Source: Thalassotalea sp.
GTDB taxonomy: Bacteria > Pseudomonadota > Gammaproteobacteria > Enterobacterales > Alteromonadaceae
Assembly (NCBI GenBank): GCA_029249355.1
Contig: JAQWHO010000406.1
Location: 1-43,279 of the forward strand
Reading direction: 5' to 3'
Length of the DNA: 43,279 nucleotides
A model generated the notes under the pieces. The model was not told the DNA's origin. It was given only the letters and a program-made list of their open reading frames with translations, and made no database searches. This document shows, in pieces, positions 35,388 to 43,279 of this stretch; the first letter of the stretch is position 1, and each line of letters begins with the position of its first letter. A program made the position numbers and the translations under genes.

Positions 35388-38006
35388 CTATGCTCTCGCC
35401 TTGGATAAATCTTCTTCAACATCAGTAACTTGAGAGATTTTAGCTGGTCGACTGATATGATAACCTTGACCAAATTCACAGCCTACTTTTTGTAATTTAT
35501 CGAGCATATCTTGTGACTCAATACCCTCAGCCACTAAACGATAGCCAAATTTACTGCCTAATTCATGTAATGCTTTCACTAAAGACATATTATCTTCATT
35601 AGAATTTAATGAACGAATAAAGCTTCGATCTAATTTAATAAATTCAAAAGGGTAACTATGCAAGAAATTCAATGATGATAGACCAGCGCCGTAATCATCT
35701 AACGCGAGTTTAACGCCAAAATCTTTTAACTTTCTTAAACCTTTTAACGCCAATTCTGCATGCTGACTAAATGCTGACTCATTAAATTCTAGTATTAAGC
35801 GTTCTGGCTCAACCGTATTAACTTTTATTAAATCAATTAATTGAGTTAATTGATTCGCTTGAGTCAAATGTCTGCCAGACAAGTTAACACCAATAAAAGC
35901 ATGTTTATATTCATCGCTTGTTTGCCAGCTTTTCAGCTGCAGGCATACTTCTTCAATCACCCAAGTTTCAATATCAAGAATCATCCCCGTTTCTTCAGCC
36001 ATAAACAAAAATTCACTTGGCGTTAATAACCCTTTACTCGGGTGCTGCCAACGTAATAATGCTTCAAAACCAATGGTACTGGTTAATTCAAGATCTGATA
36101 TTTGTTGATAATGCAGTTCAAATTGTTTTTCTTTGATAGCAATACGCAATTCTTGTTCAAGCGTCATACTCGCAATTAGTTGTTCACGCATGCTTTCATC
36201 AAAAAAGACATAACGACCACGACCTAAACTTTTAGCTTGATACATTGCCGCATCAGCATCACGTAGTATTTCATTTGAATCATTATATTGCTGACCACAT
36301 AGAGCAATACCAATACTGGCATTTGAATACAAGGTATGACCTTCTAGTTCAAAAGGTTTTTCAATGGCACTTATAATACGAGAAGCAACTTCTTCAACAT
36401 CATCTTGTGATTGTAATGAATCTAATAAAATGACAAATTCATCACCGCCTAATCGCGCTAAAATATCATTGTCTCGAACGCAATCAGATAAGCGAGCCGC
36501 TATTTCTATCAAAAATTCATCACCTGCATGATGACCTAGAGTGTCGTTGATCACTTTAAAGCGATCTAAATCAATAAACAGCACAGCAAATCGATTATTC
36601 GGATGACGTTTTAAATGTCTTAAGGCGTGCGATAGACGATCAGAAAACATTGCTCTATTAGGTAATTTAGTTAAAGCATCATGATTTGCTTCAAAATATA
36701 ATTGTTCTTCGGCTTTTTGTCTTTCTTCAATTTGCATACGTAAATTAAGGTTTGTTGCTTGTAATTCTTGGGTACGTTGATTAACTACTTTCTCTAACTG
36801 TTCATGACTCTGCTGCACATCTTCCTGCGATTTTTTTCGCATAATTGCCGAGGCTATATGTTGACTAACAAAGCGAATCAATTCTAAATCGCAATGCTGG
36901 TAAGCATATTCATCTTGATAATGCTGAATAGCCAAAACCCCAATAATTTTTCCATTTTCAATTAGCGGAGCACCTAACCATGCTTTAGGTAAGTTTTTAG
37001 ACGGATAAGTTAAACTAAATTTTTGTTTATTAACCGCACCTTGCTCAGACAAAATATAGACATTTTCATCAATAATGAGCAAAGGTAAGCCTGTTTTAAT
37101 TGCGAGCTCGGTTAGGCCATTTGCAAATTTCCTCGGCTGAGGGCTAGAAATTTTTTCATCTTGATAATAGGGGAAAGATAACTCAGTGCCATCATCCGAT
37201 AATAGTGCAATATACAAGTTTTTTGCCGGTAAAAAGCTATTCACTTCACCATGCAATATTTTATAGAAACTGTTGATATCTTTACCTGAAGAAGAAAGCT
37301 CTGATATCGCTAAAAGTGCTTTATGCATCTTCACAGCTTTTTGTCGCTCTGCAATTTCTTGCTGCAGTTTTACATTTGTAGCGGTAAGTTTTTGTGTTCG
37401 CTGGCGGATATTTTTTTCGAGCAATTCTCTACTACGAACCCGATCAATTGCAGTCACTAAATGTTCAGCTATAAATTCTAATAATTGGCAATCTCGGTCA
37501 TCAAAAAAGAGTTTTTTATCATAACTTTGTAAAGCAATCACACCAATAGTTTGATAACCACGTTTCAGTGGTACGCCTAACCAGTCAACACAAGGTGAAC
37601 CATAAAACGCAATTTTTTCTGTGCGCACCAATGCCATTCTTTCGGCTGAACTACAATGAAAAGGTTCACTTTCTTCAAACACTAATTCTGTTAGCGTTTG
37701 TTGCCAATGATTAATATCAAAGTGTTCTAGAAGTTGTTCTTCTTTTGAGTTATGGCTGTAAGCAAGAGAAAGTTGGCGTGATTTATTTAAAAGGACAATA
37801 TGGAAGCTATCTGTCACCAAAAGCGATTGAATGACTGATTCTAGCGCACTATAAAACGATACCATATCAGTCACTGTACTAGCCAATTCAGACAGTTGCA
37901 GTAATCCCGATTGCATCGTTGTAATTTGTCGATATTTTTTAAGTAAGGACTTCAGTTTAGGTAACTGACGTGCAGCTTGAATATCGTTTTTTGCCTTTAC
38001 TTCCAT
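35388..38006 (-). CDS. GAF-GAF-GGDEF-EAL c-di-GMP turnover protein
   Basis: The 872-residue cytoplasmic product has GAF domain 1 (about 35-190), a coiled coil (190-228), GAF domain 2 (about 230-390), a second coiled coil (390-435), GGDEF (about 438-600) and EAL (about 610-865). GGDEF (520-524) and its RxxD site RDND (511-514) are intact. The EAL domain keeps E-A-L (648-650), VNLSG, EFNESA, LALDDYGAG, KLDRSF, VAEGIES and QGYHISRP, so both synthesis and breakdown look possible. The GAF domains may bind a small ligand. It has no membrane helix. A good promoter lies 60 bases upstream and it appears to be a single gene. Confidence 0.93.
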   Translation of the reverse strand: MEVKAKNDIQAARQLPKLKSLLKKYRQITTMQSGLLQLSELASTVTDMVSFYSALESVIQSLLVTDSFHIVLLNKSRQLSLAYSHNSKEEQLLEHFDINHWQQTLTELVFEESEPFHCSSAERMALVRTEKIAFYGSPCVDWLGVPLKRGYQTIGVIALQSYDKKLFFDDRDCQLLEFIAEHLVTAIDRVRSRELLEKNIRQRTQKLTATNVKLQQEIAERQKAVKMHKALLAISELSSSGKDINSFYKILHGEVNSFLPAKNLYIALLSDDGTELSFPYYQDEKISSPQPRKFANGLTELAIKTGLPLLIIDENVYILSEQGAVNKQKFSLTYPSKNLPKAWLGAPLIENGKIIGVLAIQHYQDEYAYQHCDLELIRFVSQHIASAIMRKKSQEDVQQSHEQLEKVVNQRTQELQATNLNLRMQIEERQKAEEQLYFEANHDALTKLPNRAMFSDRLSHALRHLKRHPNNRFAVLFIDLDRFKVINDTLGHHAGDEFLIEIAARLSDCVRDNDILARLGGDEFVILLDSLQSQDDVEEVASRIISAIEKPFELEGHTLYSNASIGIALCGQQYNDSNEILRDADAAMYQAKSLGRGRYVFFDESMREQLIASMTLEQELRIAIKEKQFELHYQQISDLELTSTIGFEALLRWQHPSKGLLTPSEFLFMAEETGMILDIETWVIEEVCLQLKSWQTSDEYKHAFIGVNLSGRHLTQANQLTQLIDLIKVNTVEPERLILEFNESAFSQHAELALKGLRKLKDFGVKLALDDYGAGLSSLNFLHSYPFEFIKLDRSFIRSLNSNEDNMSLVKALHELGSKFGYRLVAEGIESQDMLDKLQKVGCEFGQGYHISRPAKISQVTDVEEDLSKARA

Positions 38007-38066
38007 CTAAGGCTAGCCCATTTATTTATTATTAGTATTATTATTGAGCGATTAGTCTACCAAAAT

Positions 38067-38096
38067 ATTATCGCTTTGCTAGTGAAAATATGCCAA
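38067..38096 (-). promoter_or_regulatory. Candidate promoter of the GAF-GGDEF-EAL gene
   Basis: On the minus strand, -35 TTGGCA (38096-38091), an 18-base spacer and -10 GATAAT (38072-38067) each match consensus at five of six positions. Confidence 0.5.
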
Positions 38097-38122
38097 ATGC
38101 ATTGCTATTTTATTACAACCAT

Positions 38123-38149
38123 AAAAAAGCCGACTCATATGTCGGCTTT
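38123..38149 (-). terminator. Intrinsic terminator of rpoH
   Basis: On the minus strand, AAAGCCGAC (38149-38141), a 6-base loop, GTCGGCTTT (38134-38126) and a T-run follow the rpoH stop at 38185. This is a good rho-independent terminator. Confidence 0.8.
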
Positions 38150-38184
38150 CATCATACAGAAATCATAGCAAATAAAATAATTTG

Positions 38185-39051
38185 CTATGCGGCCATACCT
38201 GCTTTTAATTTATTTAATGCATTTTTTTCTAGTTGACGAACACGCTCTGCTGATATTTCATATTTATTAGCTAATTCTTGTAACGTACTTTTCTCGTCAT
38301 TTAACCAGCGTGTTTTTACAATATCTTGGCTACGGTCATCTAATGTAATTAAAGCATTCATTAATCGTTTGTTAGCATGATCTTCCCAGTTTTTATCTTC
38401 CACTTCAGTCGCTAAGTCAGACTGTTTGTCTTCTAAATACTGAGCTGGAGAAAAACTACCAGAGCCCATCGCGTTGTCATCATCATCGGAAGACAATTCA
38501 AAGGCTTGGTCTTGGCTCGTCATGCGAGATTCCATTTCTAGAACATCTTTCTCACTTACGCCAAGTGTTTCAGCAACATTAGCCACTTCATCATTGCTAA
38601 ACCAACCTAAACGTTTTTTATTCTTGCGCAAATTAAAAAACAATTTACGTTGTGCTTTGGTTGTCGCTACTTTCACAATTCGCCAGTTTTTAAGCACAAA
38701 CTCATGAATTTCAGCTTTAATCCAATGGACAGCAAATGATACGAGACGAACACCTACTTCGGGATTAAAACGTTTAACCGCTTTCATTAACCCAACATTA
38801 CCTTCTTGAATCAAATCGGCTTGTGGTAAACCATAACCGGCATAACCTTTAGCTACGTGAATAACAAAGCGTAAATGCGACATGATTAATTCTTGTGCCG
38901 CTTGTAAATCATTTTCTGCATATAAACGAGTTGCGAGATCTTGCTCACGCTCAGCCGTTAGCATTGGAATGCTATAAGCAGATTGCATATATGATTCAAT
39001 ACTGCCGCTTTGCGGAACAGTTAGCGTCATAGTTTGAATTTTATCACTCAT
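38185..39051 (-). CDS. rpoH: RNA polymerase heat-shock sigma factor (sigma-32)
   Basis: The 288-residue sigma factor (284 in E. coli) directs heat-shock gene transcription. Region 1.2/2 includes [20 protein letters not shown] and [41 protein letters not shown]. The sigma-32 RpoH box stretch near [19 protein letters not shown] (about 133-151) sets it apart from sigma-70 and sigma-38. Region 4 ends [29 protein letters not shown]. It is downstream of the ftsYEX genes as in other gammaproteobacteria, but separated from them by one opposite-strand gene. Confidence 0.97.
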   Translation of the reverse strand: MSDKIQTMTLTVPQSGSIESYMQSAYSIPMLTAEREQDLATRLYAENDLQAAQELIMSHLRFVIHVAKGYAGYGLPQADLIQEGNVGLMKAVKRFNPEVGVRLVSFAVHWIKAEIHEFVLKNWRIVKVATTKAQRKLFFNLRKNKKRLGWFSNDEVANVAETLGVSEKDVLEMESRMTSQDQAFELSSDDDDNAMGSGSFSPAQYLEDKQSDLATEVEDKNWEDHANKRLMNALITLDDRSQDIVKTRWLNDEKSTLQELANKYEISAERVRQLEKNALNKLKAGMAA

Positions 39052-39284
39052 TTATCTAAACCCTTTTCTCTATCTTGCTCGCGATAATAACACGAACATT
39101 TTTTTTGATCGAGTATTTACTATAATCAACATAACTTACTAGACACGGTGATACAATAAATGCTTTCATATCGACTATAATAATTTGTATAAGTTTATTA
39201 AAAAGAATAAATCCCCAAAGCAATAACAGGAGGTTAACCGCTTGTTTACATGTTATTAAACTTTAGTGTATTTGAGGTGTTATT

Positions 39285-40499
39285 TTGTATTCATATGTAG
39301 CTAGACAACCTATTTTAGATATTAACCAGAATGTTATTGCGTATGAGTTATTATTTCGTGATGGAAAAAGTAATACCTTCCCTAATATTGACCCTAACCA
39401 AGCAACCTCAAATATCCTAAATAATAATCATTTAACTTTGGGGGTTGAGCAAGTCACCGGTGATTTGCCGGCATATATAAATTTTCATGCAGAAACTCTT
39501 ATTCGACGCTTTCCAAGCTTTCTAGATCCTAAAAAAATTGTTATTGAAGTTTTAGAAGATATTGAAATTTCAAACCAACTTGTTGAATCAGTAAAGTCCT
39601 TAAAGGACAAAGGTTATACCCTCGCATTAGATGATTTTGATTTCGATCCAAAGTGGGATGTTTTATTCCCGTATATAGACATTATTAAAATCGATGTATT
39701 AGCCTTTTCACTTTTAGAAATTAGTAAGCATGTACGAAAAATACCAAATAAAAACATTACGCTGCTTGGAGAAAAAGTAGAAACTTTAGAGCAATTTGAG
39801 AAACTTAAAATGTTAGGTTTTACCTTATTTCAAGGTTACTTTTTTGCTAAACCAGAAATGCTTAAACAACGAAAAATAACAACTACGAAACAAAATATAT
39901 TAGATCTTATCGGCCAAGCCAGTAAGGTGGTTTTAGACAATGATGTAATTAGCGAAATATTCAGTACCGATCCAGGGTTAACCTATAAGCTATTACGCTT
40001 TATCAATAGTCCTACTTATGGAAACAACCAAGAAATAACCTCTTTAAGACATGCACTTATCTATATTGGCGAGCTGGAATTAAAGAAATTTATTACTTTG
40101 CTGGCTTTATCTGATTTAAGTGAAGGCAAATGTGATGAAGTAATGCGCCTGTCTTTAATCAGAGCAAAATTTTGTGAATTAATTTCACAAACTAAATTAG
40201 ATGAAGTTAACCCACCGAAAGCATTTCTTACCGGAATACTTTCAATGATTGATGGTATTTTAGATCATGATTTAGAGTTTGTTCTTAATGTCTTACCTAT
40301 ACACACAGAAATTAAATCGGCATTACGAAATGACGATAATTACTTAAATGATTACTTAAGCCTAGCTAAACTCATTGAAAAAGGACGTTGGCAAGAAAGT
40401 GAAGTGCTCTCTAATAAAATAGATTTAACAGCCGATTATTGCTTTAAAACCTATCAAGAAGCACTTACCTGGGCGGATGGCATGTTATCAAATCAATAA
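39285..40499 (+). CDS. EAL/HDOD domain signalling protein (YuxH-like)
   Basis: The 404-residue product has an N-terminal EAL-like domain (about 1-200) and a C-terminal HDOD domain (about 205-390; YKLLRFINSPTYG, then SLRHALIYIGELELKKFI). The EAL signature is degenerate, YELLFRD in place of EAL. A Glu (IEVLED) and the Asp pair (ALDDFD) remain, as does a QGYFFAKP end. Family members such as CdgJ influence motility or biofilm, often by binding partners. The start is TTG with GAGGTG about 5 bases upstream; the next codons YSYVARQPILD are the usual family start. It lies on the opposite strand between rpoH and ftsX. Confidence 0.9.
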   Translation: MYSYVARQPILDINQNVIAYELLFRDGKSNTFPNIDPNQATSNILNNNHLTLGVEQVTGDLPAYINFHAETLIRRFPSFLDPKKIVIEVLEDIEISNQLVESVKSLKDKGYTLALDDFDFDPKWDVLFPYIDIIKIDVLAFSLLEISKHVRKIPNKNITLLGEKVETLEQFEKLKMLGFTLFQGYFFAKPEMLKQRKITTTKQNILDLIGQASKVVLDNDVISEIFSTDPGLTYKLLRFINSPTYGNNQEITSLRHALIYIGELELKKFITLLALSDLSEGKCDEVMRLSLIRAKFCELISQTKLDEVNPPKAFLTGILSMIDGILDHDLEFVLNVLPIHTEIKSALRNDDNYLNDYLSLAKLIEKGRWQESEVLSNKIDLTADYCFKTYQEALTWADGMLSNQ

Positions 40500-40523
40500 A
40501 GGCTTTATACAATATTTTGCATA

Positions 40524-41510
40524 TTAATCGGCAGTAGGTTCTATAGCTCTTATATGCTTTCTAACAGAAATATAACTACCTGCTAAGCCTAAAAATACCG
40601 CAAATGAAATTAAGGTACACATTTCAGAAAAGTCTAACCCTTTTAACTGAAAATCACTCTGATACAAATCTGTTAAATTGATTAATGCGCCAGTGAAATA
40701 TTGCGCTAATATCGACACACAAATTACAGCAACAGCACCACCAAGCACACCATACCAAACGCCAGAATATAAAAAAGGTCGTTGAATAAAGCTATCAGTA
40801 GCGCCAACAAGTTTCATTACGGCTATCGCGTCTTTTTGATTTAAAATAGCCAAACGTATTGTATTGCCAATAATCAAAACCACAGATAAACAAAGTAGAA
40901 CAGCAATACCAATTACAATATCTTCAATGAGCAGTGTTATCGCTTCTAAACGAGTTAACCATTCTAAATCTAGCTTTCCTTGCTCAACTTCTCGCTCGTT
41001 TTCTAGTTTTTGTAACAGCTCTCGTGCCGCTTGCGTTTTACTCGCGCGTTGAGTGGGAGTAACAAGAATAGTTGCAGGTAATGGATTAGAAGATAAATAC
41101 TCAAGTGCTTCGCCAAAACCGGATAACTCTTTAAATTCTTTTAACGCATTGGTCGCTGAAATATATTTAACCTCAGCCACTTCAGGGTATAAATTAATAC
41201 GCTGGACAAGATTTTTTGCTGTTTTATCATCAACGGATAGCTTTAAAAATAAACTTATTTCTGAAGCAGAATCCCACTGCTGGGAAATAGATTTAGCATT
41301 TTTAACAAATAAGTGCAGCGTAGCAGGTAGAGTTAAGCTAATTCCTAAAACTAATACTGTCATCACAGAGGTAAACGGCGTGCGCCATAAATCACCTAAA
41401 CTACCAATACCTTGCTGTAAATGACGGATAAATCGTGCAGAAATCTTTGCCAATAAGTTAGGTTTATCTGATTGGTGGTGTGAAAAATTGCTTTCAGAAA
41501 ACTTAGCCAT
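40524..41510 (-). CDS. ftsX: Cell-division permease-like protein FtsX
   Basis: The 328-residue product has four membrane helices (first near 45-68, three after residue 200) and a periplasmic loop. The order is LGSLGDLWRTPFTSVMTVLVLG, LFLKLSVDDKTA, EFKELSGFGEAL and, near the end, AVMKLVGATDSFIQRPFLYSG, all FtsX features. With FtsE it controls cell-wall hydrolases at the septum. It starts on the base after the ftsE stop. Confidence 0.96.
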   Translation of the reverse strand: MAKFSESNFSHHQSDKPNLLAKISARFIRHLQQGIGSLGDLWRTPFTSVMTVLVLGISLTLPATLHLFVKNAKSISQQWDSASEISLFLKLSVDDKTAKNLVQRINLYPEVAEVKYISATNALKEFKELSGFGEALEYLSSNPLPATILVTPTQRASKTQAARELLQKLENEREVEQGKLDLEWLTRLEAITLLIEDIVIGIAVLLCLSVVLIIGNTIRLAILNQKDAIAVMKLVGATDSFIQRPFLYSGVWYGVLGGAVAVICVSILAQYFTGALINLTDLYQSDFQLKGLDFSEMCTLISFAVFLGLAGSYISVRKHIRAIEPTAD

Positions 41511-42194
41511 TTATTCGCCTCCCAAACCTTCGATTAGACCATCGTTGATCATCGCACCTTGTTTGAGCGTTAAAGTTCGGTACTTTAACCGCGCAATTAA
41601 TCCTAAATCATGAGTGGCTATTAATACGGCAACGCCCATGTCATTAAACTCTTCAAATAGCTTAATAATATCAAGTGAGAGTTTTGGATCGAGATTACCT
41701 GTTGGCTCATCGGCTAACAAAATGGGAGGTTTGTTGACCAACGCTCTAGCAATACCAACACGTTGTTGTTCTCCACCAGAAAGCATATTAGGAAAACAAC
41801 GCGATTTATCAGATAAATGTACTTTATCTAGCGCGGCATCTACCCGTTTTTTTATTTCTTTATGGCTAAAGCCTTCAATGATTAAAGGTAGCGCTATATT
41901 ATCAAATACGGTGCGGTCCATAAGTAAGTTATGATTTTGAAAAATCATGCCTATACCACGACGGACATAAGGAATTTGTTGATAAGTGACCGTTGATAAG
42001 TCTGTATTATTAATAATGACTTGCCCGCTAGTTGGCTTTTCCATCAAGCTCATTAATTTTAATAATGTACTTTTTCCAGCACCAGAATGCCCCGTTAAAA
42101 ACGCCATTTCTCCCGCCGCAAGACTAAAGCTCACATTGTTTAGCGCAATAAAGCCGCCTGGATAAGTTTTATTGACGTGATTAAAACGGATCAT
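41511..42194 (-). CDS. ftsE: Cell-division ATP-binding protein FtsE
   Basis: The 227-residue ABC ATPase (222 in E. coli) has Walker A GHSGAGKSTLL, a Q-loop in IGMIFQNHNLL, signature LSGGEQQRVGIARAL, Walker B ILLADEPTGNLD and the H-loop ATHD. It pairs with FtsX. It lies 12 bases after ftsY in the ftsY-ftsE-ftsX order. Confidence 0.97.
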   Translation of the reverse strand: MIRFNHVNKTYPGGFIALNNVSFSLAAGEMAFLTGHSGAGKSTLLKLMSLMEKPTSGQVIINNTDLSTVTYQQIPYVRRGIGMIFQNHNLLMDRTVFDNIALPLIIEGFSHKEIKKRVDAALDKVHLSDKSRCFPNMLSGGEQQRVGIARALVNKPPILLADEPTGNLDPKLSLDIIKLFEEFNDMGVAVLIATHDLGLIARLKYRTLTLKQGAMINDGLIEGLGGE

Positions 42195-42206
42195 GTGTAT
42201 TATTTC

Positions 42207-43279
<1,073 letters not shown>

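Overview
The window looks like chromosome of a marine gammaproteobacterium of the order Alteromonadales, most likely near Colwellia or Thalassotalea. This is inferred from the low-GC coding style, the housekeeping proteins (IlvC, HemB, RpoH, FtsEX, TatABC-TatD) and the many c-di-GMP, TonB-receptor and peptidase genes. No phage, insertion sequence, CRISPR array, tRNA or rRNA was recognised. Both ends cut through genes: ilvC at the left edge and ftsY at the right edge.

Layout. 1-1.5 kb: 3' part of ilvC, then ppnP. 1.5-3.4 kb (minus): a TPR-membrane-GGDEF protein cut in two by one in-frame TAA. 3.6-6.2 kb: small conserved or orphan proteins, an XRE regulator with a membrane tail, and an RlpA-like lipoprotein. 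6.4-10.8 kb: a Fur-type site, a catecholate-type TonB receptor, its PKHD hydroxylase partner (fiu/piuC type), and a chromate transporter. 10.9-12.9 kb: engB divergent from a four-heme cytochrome c4-like protein. 13.1-17.3 kb: a LetA/LetB (PqiA/MCE) lipid-transport operon with LetA split in two and eight MCE domains in LetB. 17.4-26.5 kb: a DUF418 membrane protein, M1 peptidase, HutD-like protein, S10 peptidase, a decayed M16 peptidase and an intact M16 pair.

26.7-28.1 kb: a TPR-membrane protein without an output domain. 34.2-28.3 kb (minus): a compact run tatA-tatB-tatC-unknown secreted protein-tatD-GGDEF-hemB-EamA transporter with many overlapping ends. 34.3-35.4 kb: a predicted outer-membrane barrel protein. 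35.4-38.0 kb: a GAF-GAF-GGDEF-EAL protein. 38.2-43.3 kb: rpoH, an EAL/HDOD gene on the opposite strand, ftsX, ftsE and ftsY.

Themes. Four loci make, break or sense c-di-GMP. The left part holds an iron-uptake module under probable Fur control. The middle is rich in exported peptidases, one of them a clear pseudogene. I saw no convincing new multi-gene system. The observations most worth following are the TAA inside the TPR-GGDEF gene, the Pro-Glu hexanucleotide repeat in ftsY that runs off the window, the M16 pseudogene that lost its zinc motif, the eight-MCE LetB and the inverted repeat in front of the XRE gene.
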